Below are positions 1 to 10,265 of a DNA stretch of 64,000 nt, piece after piece. The stretch spans positions 176,191,664 to 176,255,663 of the forward strand of contig BTPG01000001.1 in the NCBI GenBank assembly GCA_036245525.1, in the 5' to 3' direction. Origin of the DNA: Semisulcospira habei. Its lineage: Eukaryota; Mollusca; Gastropoda; Semisulcospiridae. The notes under the pieces were generated by a model, which saw only the letters and a list, made by a program, of their open reading frames with translations, was not told the DNA's origin and did no database searches. The position numbers and the translations under genes were made by a program. Each line of letters starts with the position of its first letter. Positions within the stretch are counted from its first letter, which is position 1.

Positions 1-748
1 TGACAGTGGGAATACTGCTTGAAACATTAATAACATATTTATTTTTTGTAATGGCAATAAAGACCTTTGATGATTCTGTTACTGTTTCATTCCATGTAAG
101 TTTAATTCCTTGTGCTATATTTGCCTCTTTAGCAGAAGCAACAGATTTCATGATAATTTCAAATACTATTGTCGCTTCTCTAGCCACGACTAAGCTTGCT
201 GGCATAAACACAACAGAAGTATCTGATCTACCCTTTCTAGTTGTAAGAAGATACCGCCGTCTCTCATAATTTTCAACTTTCAGTTTTTCTCTGCTATTGT
301 TGTCTAGGGAAAAACTTGGAACAAGGCTTACAATAAGCGGCCCAGAATTAACAACCTTCCTAAACACTAAGGCGCCTTCATCATCAGTGTATACATAAGG
401 ACTAATAAATTCAATCTTTATGTCCCAGTCAATTGTGGGTGGTGGTGCCGGTACAGGTGAAACAACCCACTTACTAACCACATGTATTAAGTTGTAAGGC
501 GCATTATTTACAGGTGGAGTAGGTACAGTAACATCACGAAGCTGACCAAGTTTAGGAATCTGTTTTTCACCATCTTTCATGTCAACAATTACTTTCCTCT
601 TGTACATGCCATTTGAATCAAGTTCAAAACCATATATTTCTCCAATTTCCCCTTCCTTCTCAAAATCCTGTACGTCTGCCAAATCTTTCAACTCTGTTAC
701 TGGACACGCAACTGGTATGATTCTAGGCTTTGGACCAAGACCACTCAT
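1..748 (-). CDS. Polinton-associated 292-aa protein, copy A (3' part beyond window edge)
   Basis: About 249 N-terminal residues are visible, starting with MSGLGPKPR at an ATG preceded by TTTGTTTATAAAA. Full homologues lie at 30282-31160 and 51848-52726. It is rich in beta-prone segments, with a proline-rich stretch around residues 100-115 and no membrane segment or catalytic motif I recognise. It lies 20 bp upstream of the 236-aa gene's stop codon on the same strand, so the two could share transcription. A structural role is only inferred from its place among virion-type genes. No frame break is seen in the visible part. Confidence 0.6.
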   Translation of the reverse strand, partial: MSGLGPKPRIIPVACPVTELKDLADVQDFEKEGEIGEIYGFELDSNGMYKRKVIVDMKDGEKQIPKLGQLRDVTVPTPPVNNAPYNLIHVVSKWVVSPVPAPPPTIDWDIKIEFISPYVYTDDEGALVFRKVVNSGPLIVSLVPSFSLDNNSREKLKVENYERRRYLLTTRKGRSDTSVVFMPASLVVAREATIVFEIIMKSVASAKEANIAQGIKLTWNETVTESSKVFIAITKNKYVINVSSSIPTV

Positions 749-768
749 TTTTATAAACAAAAATAAAA

Positions 769-1479
769 TTATTTAACTTCTAACACTACACTAAAATCAT
801 GCATCACAACTGGTTTGCCATCCTGATTAGTTACATATAAACACAGTGATTCAAAGAAACTGGAACCTAATTTCTTAAACTGTAAAGGAAATCTAACAAC
901 CACACTTTCACAATAGGGAGCAGTTCCCGGCGGAAAGCATCTTAACAAAGTTGAAGGCTTTCCATTGTGAACATTTTCAGTTGTGTTTAGTTCTTTTAAA
1001 TAAACATTTAGTACTGTGTGTACTGGCAAATTGACAGGATATCTTCCAATTACTTTTTGTTTATTTGGTTTCAATAGACCTTCATCTGATAATGACCAAT
1101 CCTCATCTGGATGTATTATTACTTGGCCTAAAAAACCAAGTAGCCTTACAAGCCTATCTGATAATGAATACTGACTACCTTTTGGAAATTCCAATGTAAC
1201 AAGTAAGTTAGCCTGATTAATAGTTGCTTTAATTTTAAATTCATTTTGAAACCATTCAGCTAAAGTACAAAAGTCATAATACCCAGATCGTAAAGCATCA
1301 CTCTTCTTTCCACCATCAAGAGTTCCATATACAAAATAATTATCATCTGTTACATTAAACCACTTTACAGTGTAAAACATTTCATGGATAGCTACAGCCT
1401 TGCTACCATCACGATTATCAATCCCATTAGTTAGCCACACTGGTTTGCTCGTGTCAAGATTTGTTAAGGTTATAAACAT
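769..1479 (-). CDS. Polinton-associated 236-aa protein, possible minor virion protein, copy A
   Basis: I use the ATG at 1477-1479 (MFITLTNLD) rather than an upstream TTG, because the homologues at 31181 and 52747 align from this point and it follows TTATTATAAAA-type leader sequence. The protein is soluble in appearance, beta-rich, with a conserved GYYDFCTLAEW segment near residue 85 and a C-terminal MHDFSVVLE segment. Its start is only 26 bp from the divergent 417-aa gene, so a shared bidirectional promoter is likely. Members of this type recur beside Polinton capsid genes. A penton or spike role is a guess, not shown by any motif. Confidence 0.6.
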   Translation of the reverse strand: MFITLTNLDTSKPVWLTNGIDNRDGSKAVAIHEMFYTVKWFNVTDDNYFVYGTLDGGKKSDALRSGYYDFCTLAEWFQNEFKIKATINQANLLVTLEFPKGSQYSLSDRLVRLLGFLGQVIIHPDEDWSLSDEGLLKPNKQKVIGRYPVNLPVHTVLNVYLKELNTTENVHNGKPSTLLRCFPPGTAPYCESVVVRFPLQFKKLGSSFFESLCLYVTNQDGKPVVMHDFSVVLEVK

Positions 1480-1505
1480 TTTTATTATCACATAAAAAAA
1501 GCACA

Positions 1506-2759
1506 ATGGAATTTAAATCACCAACAATTGCCATTGTAAACGCGTTTCAATTTAACGTGGATGCCAAGTATAATGTTGCACCAACTTATGACCAGAAAAT
1601 AATTCAGTTAAATCAGCTTGATATTGCTGTGTCTGAACAAGATTTATTTCAAGTGAAAGTACCAAACCCATTTGACCATTACCTAAACCCTCCAATTACA
1701 GATGACTCTACTGCAAGAAAGTGGTCTTCAAGTCCACTACAGATGTTTCAAAACCAACTTAACTTTGCTATACTATGCTCAACTACAGGCTGTGGCGTTT
1801 CTTTTACAGACCATTTGAATCACTCAAACAAACTGATTAGGTCTGTGTATCGTTTTCACATGTATTACCAGCTTAGAAGAATACTGTCAGAACTGCATAC
1901 CCCACTGCCCACTGAATCCAGTTTTAATCAGTTTAACAATCCCATGGATTTGAAAGCATTTGAACGGATCTGTAATGAATTTAACATCAGTACAAAGTAT
2001 GACTTTACACAAAAACTTGATGATCACAAAGGCATGGGAACATTGTATTATGCTATGAGTCACAGACAATACCCTCAAGATTATTACCCTGGTTACACTT
2101 CATTCTCATCAAAATCACAAGTCTGGTTAGGATCAATAGAACAGAAACAGTCTAATGCCTGGACCACATTTGTCTTAGATAAATCTGACGGGTTTACTCA
2201 AGCGGGAGTCGAGCGCGTCAATGAGTCTATCAGAACATATGTCTGGTGTTTACTAGGAGCACAATCACTAACAAAATCAAACATTTTGAATGGAAGTGGT
2301 AAATTTGAAGCACAAAAACAGTTTCTTGCAAATCTTGAAGATTCAATTAACTCAACAGTTGATCTCCCATCAAGCATACAGCGTTACCAAGACGTTTTAA
2401 GATATGCCAGATCAAAAGTTGACTTTGTAGTTGGCATCGGGTTATACATGTTACCATCTGACCTTCAACTCCAAATGGGTACAATAACAAATTATAATAA
2501 TGAAATCATTGTTGCAGGTGTTGGTCAGAAATTAGGACTCAATCAATCTGTAAACTTGGGGGTCACAACCACACATGTACAGACATTAAAACCATTAATG
2601 ACACCAGCACCAGTAACGTCATCACCCGTACAGACAGTAACAACCCCGGTCCCAACACCAACACCAACCCCAACCCCTGACACCCATGAGTCAGAGAGAA
2701 CAGCATTGGTAATAGGTCTCACTGGATTAGGGGTATTACTTCTTTATCTGTTTCATTAA
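1506..2759 (+). CDS. Tail-anchored Polinton structural-type protein (417 aa), copy A
   Basis: A long globular part (residues 1-345), a proline/threonine-rich linker (about 355-390) and a single hydrophobic C-terminal helix (about 397-414) give the layout of a tail-anchored membrane protein. Conserved segments include RTYVWCLLGAQS near 245 and YARSKVDFVVG near 300, both typical of this recurring Polinton family. Start ATG at 1506 is shared with copies B and C. It diverges from the 236-aa gene and overlaps the 3' end of the opposed 406-aa gene by 24 bp. Function unknown; the anchor suggests a membrane or inner-virion role. Confidence 0.65.
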   Translation: MEFKSPTIAIVNAFQFNVDAKYNVAPTYDQKIIQLNQLDIAVSEQDLFQVKVPNPFDHYLNPPITDDSTARKWSSSPLQMFQNQLNFAILCSTTGCGVSFTDHLNHSNKLIRSVYRFHMYYQLRRILSELHTPLPTESSFNQFNNPMDLKAFERICNEFNISTKYDFTQKLDDHKGMGTLYYAMSHRQYPQDYYPGYTSFSSKSQVWLGSIEQKQSNAWTTFVLDKSDGFTQAGVERVNESIRTYVWCLLGAQSLTKSNILNGSGKFEAQKQFLANLEDSINSTVDLPSSIQRYQDVLRYARSKVDFVVGIGLYMLPSDLQLQMGTITNYNNEIIVAGVGQKLGLNQSVNLGVTTTHVQTLKPLMTPAPVTSSPVQTVTTPVPTPTPTPTPDTHESERTALVIGLTGLGVLLLYLFH

Positions 2760-3956
2760 ATAACCCACTATTAACCCTCCTACTGTCACCAAAAAGACCC
2801 ACACATGCTCTGCCATAAACCCTACTGCCTTTGCCGCTGTACTAATCAGCCAACTGACAACAGTGCCTATAATGCCAGGCAAAGCGTCCATTGCTTTCAC
2901 AGCCAATTTCTTAAGCAAGTCTGACATGTGAGACAGTTGTTTCTTTACCCACGACTGTAAGTCTTTTGGATCTGTGGGGACTGGGGTTGGTGGTGCTGGA
3001 GGTGGAGAACCACCACCCGTTACAGCCAACACAACTGTACTGATAATAAACCCCAGAGCTGTAATTAAACTGGCAATTGTGATACCCTGTTCTCTGAAAA
3101 GTGTTTTTAGTCTCTCAGCCAGAGTAGTGTCTTCGTGAAGTATTTTCTGAATAGTTTCTCTAATCCTGTTGACCTGTGATTTTAGTTTTTGTCTCCCAAT
3201 ACTAATCGCTTCTAACCTTCCTGATCTTTCTATCTGCAAATCATTTAATCTGTGCTGTATTCTTTCTTTCATTTCTGTGTCAAGATTCTCATTGTCTGCT
3301 GTAGCCAGTTTCTCTTTTTCACGTTCTATGTGTTTATCAAGCTCTCCTAGTTTGGCTAAATTATTTACCATCTCACCTCTTATTGTCTGCAGTGATTTAT
3401 CCAAACCCATAATCTCCCTCATTGACAAAGGTGGATCATCTATTGTTTTCAAAGCGTCATTTATTTGTCCTTCAGTAAATGAGGTTTCTTGTATCACTGT
3501 GTTTGCTATTTCTGGTAGGCTTGTTACTGGTGCCATTTCAATCTCTTGCCCTGTTGGCAACTTTGTTTGCGTGTCGTGAAGCACACTAACAAGTCTTGGG
3601 GGAACAGGAGACCCTCCAATACCAAGGTATCTTGCCAACCCAGAGTTACCACCGACTTCACCTTTAATTGTACTTAAAGCCCTAAACTTAGAAGGATTAT
3701 TTTTATGTGTTAGATTTATTTTCCCTCTGTCTGTATTTACAAATAAGTGTCCTTTATCATATTCAAACTGATTAGGATCTATTACATCTGGGTGGACACC
3801 AACACTGTCATAAAATGAGTTTACTTTGTCTTTTAACAGTTCATGATGCATACTACTACTACTAGTTACCATTCCAGTCATATCTGTGATACTGGTATCA
3901 TAGTCATTCATGTCATCCATTTCAAAATCTTCATGATTAAATCCTCCCGCTGCCAT
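2736..3956 (-). CDS. Coiled-coil membrane protein of Polintons (406 aa), copy A
   Basis: The acidic N-terminus (MAAGGFNHEDFEMDD) is followed by a long charged helical region (about 180-275) expected to form a coiled coil, a hydrophobic segment (about 290-313, containing TIASLITALGF), a proline-rich linker with PPPAPP, an amphipathic stretch, and a hydrophobic C-terminus (about 380-402) ending in a lysine pair. The family is common in animal Polintons but has no assigned function. Its start lies 41 bp from the divergent capsid gene; its end overlaps the 417-aa gene on the other strand. Membrane remodelling or a scaffold role would be inference. Confidence 0.65.
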   Translation of the reverse strand: MAAGGFNHEDFEMDDMNDYDTSITDMTGMVTSSSSMHHELLKDKVNSFYDSVGVHPDVIDPNQFEYDKGHLFVNTDRGKINLTHKNNPSKFRALSTIKGEVGGNSGLARYLGIGGSPVPPRLVSVLHDTQTKLPTGQEIEMAPVTSLPEIANTVIQETSFTEGQINDALKTIDDPPLSMREIMGLDKSLQTIRGEMVNNLAKLGELDKHIEREKEKLATADNENLDTEMKERIQHRLNDLQIERSGRLEAISIGRQKLKSQVNRIRETIQKILHEDTTLAERLKTLFREQGITIASLITALGFIISTVVLAVTGGGSPPPAPPTPVPTDPKDLQSWVKKQLSHMSDLLKKLAVKAMDALPGIIGTVVSWLISTAAKAVGFMAEHVWVFLVTVGGLIVGYLMKQIKK

Positions 3957-3996
3957 TGTTTTATTAATTTATTATTTTTTATTGTGCATAATAAAA

Positions 3997-5265
3997 ATGA
4001 CACAGTCTTACGGATCAAAGTTAGACCCATACAGAAAACTACGTGAGCCCCTGGGTGTTAAGGGCATAAGACAATCAATCGTCATCACAAACAATCCAAG
4101 TACCATAGACCAGAACCAAACACTTACAGTCAAGTTTCCAAACCTAGGACCCAGTGACGTTATTGTTCCTGGTACTGCACGCCTTGCTTTTAATATTGAA
4201 CTATCATCAGACGCAGACGTGAACAGAACACTGGTTAACAATCTTGGCAGAGCAATTGTTAGAACTATTAAAGTAAAACTTGAAGGACAGGAAGTGTTTA
4301 GTCTTGACGACTCAGATGTATTTTACTGTTACAAAGATCTTTGGCTTACAAGAGAAGAACGAGAAGATCGTATTTACCAAGGCATACAGTCTGATAATGT
4401 TTGTAAACTTCGAATCAATGCTGGAGATAAATCAACGTCAGCAGCCCAGGACGTTATATTAGCAGAAACATATGGAACCAGATTTTACATTCCACTTGAG
4501 TTTGAAATCCTAACAGCTCATCTGCCTTATTATCAAGGGGCACTGAATGACCGTCTGAGTTTTGAACTAACCTTCAATGACTACTCCAAAGTTATTAAAT
4601 CATCTGATCTTAGTGCAACATATAAGATCTCTAACATTTCCTTGGAATATGAAATTGTCACACACACTGATCTAGCCAGACTCATTCAAAATCAGTATCA
4701 GTCAAGACTGCCAATTTATTATGACAGGGTGATTAGACATAGTTTAATACCTAAAGACAAAAGCGACCCAATGTGGAACATAAACTTAAACACGCCAGCT
4801 AGGTCACTGAAAGGTATTCTTATGTTGTTTGTTGAACCTGTGAGTCCATACAAACGGGATTCAGAAAAATTCTACAATCCTAAGATTACACATTTGTCCT
4901 GCACAATTGAAGGCCGCCCTAATCAAGTGTACGCATCTGGAATGTTACCTTATCAACACTACGATGAGATCACAAAATATTTTGCAGGAGGAAGGATTAG
5001 AGATAAACCAGCAAACATTGCGTGCAAAGATCTACATCTGTATGACGTTAGGATTGGTCAATACCTGACAAACAAGTATGCACTGTGGTTAGACCTGCGT
5101 AGTACAGATGATGACTATCTTCATGGGTCAGGACGTACTGTCGAGAACGGTAGTGATGGAATAACAATTCAGATACAAAAGAAGGTTGAAACTGCTGCAG
5201 CCATAAACATATATTTGTATCTAATTTATGACGCACAACTCAATATTGCAGAAAGCATGGATTGA
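3997..5265 (+). CDS. Major capsid protein, Polinton type; C-terminus altered by SINE, copy A
   Basis: About 422 residues, beginning MTQSYGSKLD at the ATG after GCATAATAAAA. It belongs to the animal family typified by C. elegans F54H12.2, identified in Polintons as the double jelly-roll major capsid protein. The call rests on that family resemblance and genome context, since jelly-roll strands cannot be read by eye. Homologues: 34419-35705 (intact) and 55955-57238 (with a stop). Insertion of a SINE at 5258 replaces the last eight or so residues with MD, so the protein is otherwise full length. Whether the altered tail is tolerated is unknown. Confidence 0.75.
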   Translation: MTQSYGSKLDPYRKLREPLGVKGIRQSIVITNNPSTIDQNQTLTVKFPNLGPSDVIVPGTARLAFNIELSSDADVNRTLVNNLGRAIVRTIKVKLEGQEVFSLDDSDVFYCYKDLWLTREEREDRIYQGIQSDNVCKLRINAGDKSTSAAQDVILAETYGTRFYIPLEFEILTAHLPYYQGALNDRLSFELTFNDYSKVIKSSDLSATYKISNISLEYEIVTHTDLARLIQNQYQSRLPIYYDRVIRHSLIPKDKSDPMWNINLNTPARSLKGILMLFVEPVSPYKRDSEKFYNPKITHLSCTIEGRPNQVYASGMLPYQHYDEITKYFAGGRIRDKPANIACKDLHLYDVRIGQYLTNKYALWLDLRSTDDDYLHGSGRTVENGSDGITIQIQKKVETAAAINIYLYLIYDAQLNIAESMD

Positions 5266-5643
5266 TTGATTGTACATTGCTTAACGTCCCGACAGCAACA
5301 AGGCTTTCTCAGGACGTGCCTGCACTGCTTGTGAAAAAAAAAATAAACAGAAAATTGAATGTATGTCGCCAGCCGGTCAAATACAATAAAGAAACCTACA
5401 ACATGGGGCATAAATAAAGCTAAGACCATTTAGCAACACACATCCAATATCAAGAGCTACAGGCAGTGCAGACAGTAGGGAGAGTTTTAAAAAGGCAAAT
5501 ACAGGTGAATGGACAAAGGGTAGACAGAAACACATGCCCCAGAATAGAGAGAAAAACCCACCCTGTGGGGCTGACCAGGGTGACCCTGGGAACTAAAAAA
5601 TACCTAACCCCACCCAAGTCCCCCAGGGCAGACCCGGGTGGGG
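5258..5643 (-). mobile_element. SINE-like repeat S1 inserted in the capsid gene of copy A
   Basis: A 386-bp insertion absent from copy B, flanked by a perfect 12-bp duplication TTGCAGAAAGCA (5246-5257 and 5644-5655). The ATTGATTGATTG end is the tail and the CCCGGGTCTGCC end is the head, so it lies on the minus strand. Four related copies are at 18523, 21412, 22946 and 63133. The element is probably moved by a LINE in trans, as for other tailed SINEs; no RNA polymerase III boxes were clear to me. Confidence 0.85.
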
Positions 5644-5697
5644 TTGCAGAAAGCAGACTGAGTGGACACATATATTAAAATTATATTGTGTATTAAA

Positions 5698-6309
5698 ATG
5701 AACCGGGGCTTGATGACACTCGACCCACACTGTGGTTTATTTTGTGGTGCCACAGGGTGTGGGAAAACTGAATTTATTCTTAATCTCTTACAAACAAGAT
5801 ACCTTCATCATTTTGAAAAAATAGTAATATTTTGTCCAACAATCAAACACAACAAAGCTTATCAAAACCGTTTATTCATTTGGACTGACAGTAACATATA
5901 CTTAGTTGACCCTGAGAAAAAACTCAATGACTACCTACAATATTTTTACAAGCAATTTGAAGGACAGCCAACGTTGTTTATTGTTGATGATTGCTCAGCA
6001 GAGAAAGACATTGTCAAAAAGAGAAATACTTTAGCAGAACTTGCCTTCAGTGGTAGACACGCAAACATCAGTGTTTGGATTCTCACTCAGAAATATAATG
6101 CTGTACTAAAAGATTTTCGAGAACAGTTAAAGTTTATCTGTTTGTTTTACTGTAAGGATCGTGACAGCTTCGAAGACTGTCTCAGAGAAAACGATGTCAT
6201 TCCAAATAAGCAAGAACGGGATGATGTAAAAAATAAACTGAAATCAACTAAGCATCTAAAGCTCATTTTAAAGACAGATCAACCCACTGGATATGGGTTA
6301 GTAAATTAA
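5698..6309 (+). CDS. FtsK/HerA-type DNA-packaging ATPase, copy A
   Basis: A 203-aa P-loop ATPase. Walker A GATGCGKT lies at residues 17-24, a hydrophobic strand ending in the acidic pair D97-D98 fits Walker B, and WILTQKY near residue 125 fits the following sensor strand. Length and motif spacing fit the small A32/FtsK-like packaging ATPases of Polintons, adenovirus-like and NCLDV relatives, which pump DNA into capsids. The ATG at 5698 is shared with copy B; an upstream TTG in the same frame is not needed. It starts about 40 bp beyond the capsid gene's original end, disrupted here by the SINE. The frame is intact. Confidence 0.85.
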   Translation: MNRGLMTLDPHCGLFCGATGCGKTEFILNLLQTRYLHHFEKIVIFCPTIKHNKAYQNRLFIWTDSNIYLVDPEKKLNDYLQYFYKQFEGQPTLFIVDDCSAEKDIVKKRNTLAELAFSGRHANISVWILTQKYNAVLKDFREQLKFICLFYCKDRDSFEDCLRENDVIPNKQERDDVKNKLKSTKHLKLILKTDQPTGYGLVN

Positions 6310-6335
6310 TTTATCTTTTGGGTTTGTCTATAAAA

Positions 6336-6731
6336 ATGACGGACGGACAAGAGGATCAAAATTGGCCTATTGGTAAATTCATGGATATTACATCGAGTTT
6401 CAGGGGTTTTATGCTTATTAGTGACTTAAAAACACAAGTTAGACGCCCTTTTTCAACACTTCCAACACCAATGAAAATATACATGACATATAGTTTTTAT
6501 CTTGGATATTCTAATAATTTTCCATGTTATAATAATAGGACAAAAGATTTTTTAGTTTATGATGCTAAATCTGACTGGTTTAAGATTATGTGTTTATTCA
6601 TATACAATCAAATAAAAAAAGAAAATAAAAATGTTAAATTTATTACTGTTAATAAAACAATATTACACATGCAAAAGATTGAACATGATACAACAGAAGA
6701 CATATCTATGAAGTGGCTTATTAGTTGGTAA
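6336..6731 (+). CDS. Fast-evolving small Polinton protein (131 aa), copy A
   Basis: Sits between ATPase and polymerase in all three copies, starting MTDGQ at an ATG preceded by TTTGTCTATAAAA. The homologues in B (116 aa) and C (114 aa) share only the MTD start, a possible hydrophobic beta pattern and an NKxxLH segment close to the C-terminus. No motif is recognised. The retained position and frame argue for a real gene despite the weak sequence conservation, perhaps a regulator or host-interaction factor. That role is inference. Confidence 0.5.
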   Translation: MTDGQEDQNWPIGKFMDITSSFRGFMLISDLKTQVRRPFSTLPTPMKIYMTYSFYLGYSNNFPCYNNRTKDFLVYDAKSDWFKIMCLFIYNQIKKENKNVKFITVNKTILHMQKIEHDTTEDISMKWLISW

Positions 6732-6823
6732 TTAATTTTGTCTATTATATAGATTTTAGTCAATAAAGTGCCATTTTCATTATATAATTTTCTATTTATT
6801 TTTTTGTCGGACAAATAAAAAAG

Positions 6824-9800
6824 ATGGACAACCATCAAAGATTAAGAAACGTGTTTCACACAACTGACTTACCTATATCTAATATTTACAATGTCTATGA
6901 ATCAATAGAAAGATCTTTTTTAGTCATACAAAATAACCTTCTTTCTGATAGTGTAAAGATTCAGATTGTTGCAAAAATAGAATTTGCCTGAGATGTTGGT
7001 GAAGTTATTGTAACATATATCTCGACAAGGCAGCACACAGTTAATTCGAGAAGAGAACTAGAGAAAGTGTTTAGAGAAAGATTGTTACCAGACTTCCATG
7101 AAGCAATTGACAGAGCAGAAATGCAAGGGTCTGGCTGGCATGAAGGCCTTGTACATGAACTACAACTGAAGCAGTCAAGATATCATCCTATACTAGGTAA
7201 ATCATGGATACCACTTCCAACTGAGGTTGCAAACAAAAAGGCTGTAGTCAATATTCAAAACAATGATAATTTATGTTTTATGTGGTGTGTGCTTGCTAAA
7301 CTTCATTTTGTAAGAGTAAAACCTGATCGTGTATCTAACTATACCAAATTTGTAAATGAACTCAACTTCAGTGGCATTGAGTTCCCTGTTAAAATAGAGG
7401 ATATAGACTTGTTTGAAAAACTAAATCCTGGTATATCTGTGAATGTGTTTGTGTGGGAAAATGAATCTGAGAATAAGTTACAGCCAATTAGAGTATCTCC
7501 AATTGCCCCAACCTATGGGCAGTCAGAAGATAGACATGTTGACATGTTGCTAATAAGATCTGGTGATAACTTTCACTACACAATTATCAGAAGTATGTCA
7601 AGACTAATTCATCATACAACAAAACATGACGGTAAACAGGAATTTTGTAAAAAATGTTTACAGAGGTTTTCCTCTATTAAAGTAGCACACAAACATGTGC
7701 AGCACTGCAGGTCGGCTGATGACATTCAAACAATACTGAGGTATCCAGATCCTGGTAGTCAAGTGTATTTTAAGAACTATGGGAATCAGCAAAAGCTGCC
7801 GTTTGTAGTGTATGCAGATTTTGAATCACTCGTTGTTCCATATGAGGGTCCTGTTCCAGAGTCATTACCAAAGACTATAAAATTGAGTGACCAAGTGGTG
7901 TGTTCTTTTGGATACATTCTTGTTAGGTCAGACGGTCTTCATTCAGAACCTGTTATCTACAGGGGTGAAAATGCAGCTTGTCTGTTTTTAACAGAAATGA
8001 GACATTTGTATAGTCAGGTAGTACAATATCTCACAACATGTCAGATGCCTTTGGTGATGACAGAAGAAGACAAACTGAAATTTGATACAGCTGAGACGTG
8101 TTGGATTTGTGAACAGCCTTTAGGTGGTGATAAAGTTCGTGACCACGATCACATAACTGGACGTTACAGAGGCGCTGCACATAACAATTGTAACTTGTTA
8201 TTAAAAACAGATCCTAAGACATATAAGTTACCAATCTTTTTTCACAATCTGAAGGGATATGATTCACACATCATCATGCAGGCTGTTGATGAGTCTTACA
8301 GAAAAATTAGTTGCATTGCCCAGACAACTGAGAAGTACTTGACTTTTAGATTGGACAAATTAGCATTTTATGACTCCATGCAACATTTGTCTTTAGGTCT
8401 TGCTAGTCTGGCAGAAGGACTGAGTGAGTATCCAATAACAAGTAAATATTTTGAGCCGGACTTGATTAAAAAAGGTGTTTATCCATATGAGTACATCAGT
8501 GACTGGGTAGTTTTTGAGGAAAGGAGACTGCCTCCAAAAGAGAAATTTTATTCCACACTAACTGGTAAAGGTATTTCTGACTCTGAATACCAGCATGCAC
8601 TTGATGCGTGGGAAAAACTAGGGTGTCAGACAATTGGTGATTACCACGATCAGTACTTAAAGGCTGATGTCTGTTTGCTAGCAGACGTATTTGAAAGTTA
8701 CCGTGAAAAGGGTTTGTTACACTACAAGCTTGACCCTGCTTGTTACATAACTAGTCCTGGCATGACATGGGATGCATTTTTGAAATCCAGTAAGATATCT
8801 ATAGACCTGTTGTCTGATCGTACGATGGGTGAAATGGTGGAACGTGGATTGAGAGGTGGTATTAGTCTAGCAGCAAACAATTATGGCAAGGCCAACAACA
8901 AATATCTTGACGACTTTGACCCCTCAAAGCCAATGTCATTTATTACATACTTGGATGCTAATAATTTGTATGGATTTGCAATGTGTGAATTGTTGCCATT
9001 AAAAAACTTTTGTTTGTATGATTTGTCACAGTATGGCATAAAAAAATTAACAAAATATATTATGGATCGAGGTCAAAATGATGAAAAGGGTTGGATCTTT
9101 GAAGTAGACTTGGAGTATCCACACCATTTACATGATTACCATAATGATTATCCATTAGCAGTTGAGAAACTGAGTTTGACAGGGAAAAAAGAAGACACCA
9201 AACTTGTACCAAATTTAAATGACAAATTCAATTACGTTTGCCACTATCGTTTGTTACAGTTTTACATCAGACATGGTTTAGTACTAAAAAAAGTTCATAG
9301 AGGAATTCAATTTGACCAAAGTGCTTTTATGAAAGATTACATAATGAAGAACACAACATTGCGTGCAAGAGATGGTAACACTGCATTTGACAAAGACTTC
9401 TTTAAGCTTATGAACAATGCCTGTTTTGGTAAGACTATGGAAAATCCTCATCACAGAAAAGATGTGAGACTTGTTACAACTGAATCAGGCGCAATTAAAC
9501 TTACAAGTAAGCCTCAGTACACAGGGTATAAAGAATTTCATTCATCATTGTATGCTGTGTCACTCAAAAAAAAAGATTGTTAAACTGGATAAGCCAGTAT
9601 TCATTGGTATGGCAATTCTTGAGTTATCAAAACTGTTAATGCTTGAATTTTATTATGATTACTTCAAACCAAAGTATCCTGAGTGTCGATTGTTATACAC
9701 TGACACTGACTCTATGATCATTGATGTGCCTACTGAAGACTTTTATGAAGACATGAAAACAGAGTTACACATGTATGACACGTCTGATTATCCTAAAGAT

Positions 9801-10265
9801 CACCCATTGTTTAGCACACAAAACAAGAAAGTGCCTGGTAAGTTTAAAGATGAACTGAATGGTGTGCCAATAGTTGAGTACGTTGGACTGAGATCCAAAA
9901 TGTATTCTATACTGCATCAGAAAGGTAGTCAGTCGAAAGCCAAAGGTATCAAGAAAACAGCAATAAAAAATAAAGACATTCGACATGAACATTACAAGCA
10001 AGTGTTAGATGGTGCATTAATGCCTGATTATCCAAACAAGACACTAAGATCAAACAAACATAATATTGAAATGATTCAAACATATAAAAAGTCTCTAGCA
10101 GTTGGGGATACAAAAAGAGTGTTTCACACTAAGGAAAAAGCTTATGCACCAGGTCATTACAGGCTCAAGTTATCTGAAAAAATAGCTGATGAACTGTTTG
10201 ATGAACTAATTGATGAATTGAAATTGTTAAAAATGAGTAACAGTGTCTGTGGGAATAATCTGTAA
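6824..10265 (+). pseudogene. Protein-primed family B DNA polymerase, broken, copy A
   Basis: Homologous along its length to the intact copy-B gene at 36766-40278. It keeps exonuclease motifs (YADFES, HNLKGYDSH, YLKADVCLLADV), a Cys/His cluster (CWICEQ to DHDHITG), and polymerase motifs (LDANNLYG, NNACFGK, YTDTDSM). Two breaks separate it into frames: TGA at 6989-6991, 55 codons in, where copy C has an arginine codon; and a run of nine A at about 9575, where B and C have eight, shifting the frame. The largest uninterrupted part is 7067-9583. The 3' end overlaps the opposed integrase gene by 39 bp. Confidence 0.85.

Noticed and set aside
3169..3579. Serine-rich plus-strand frame antisense to the coiled-coil gene (also 33702 and 55123)
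   Set aside because: Conserved only because the opposite strand codes for the conserved coiled-coil protein; mirrors its heptads.
4008..4241. Minus-strand frame antisense to the capsid start in all copies
   Set aside because: Shadow of the capsid gene, no start context of its own.
5466..5678. Open frame of about 70 aa with a repeated sequence, also at 21329, 23165 and elsewhere
   Set aside because: It lies wholly in the SINE-like repeat and recurs on whichever strand the repeat is on. Head-to-tail frames without stops in a GC-rich SINE body are expected by chance; no protein features.
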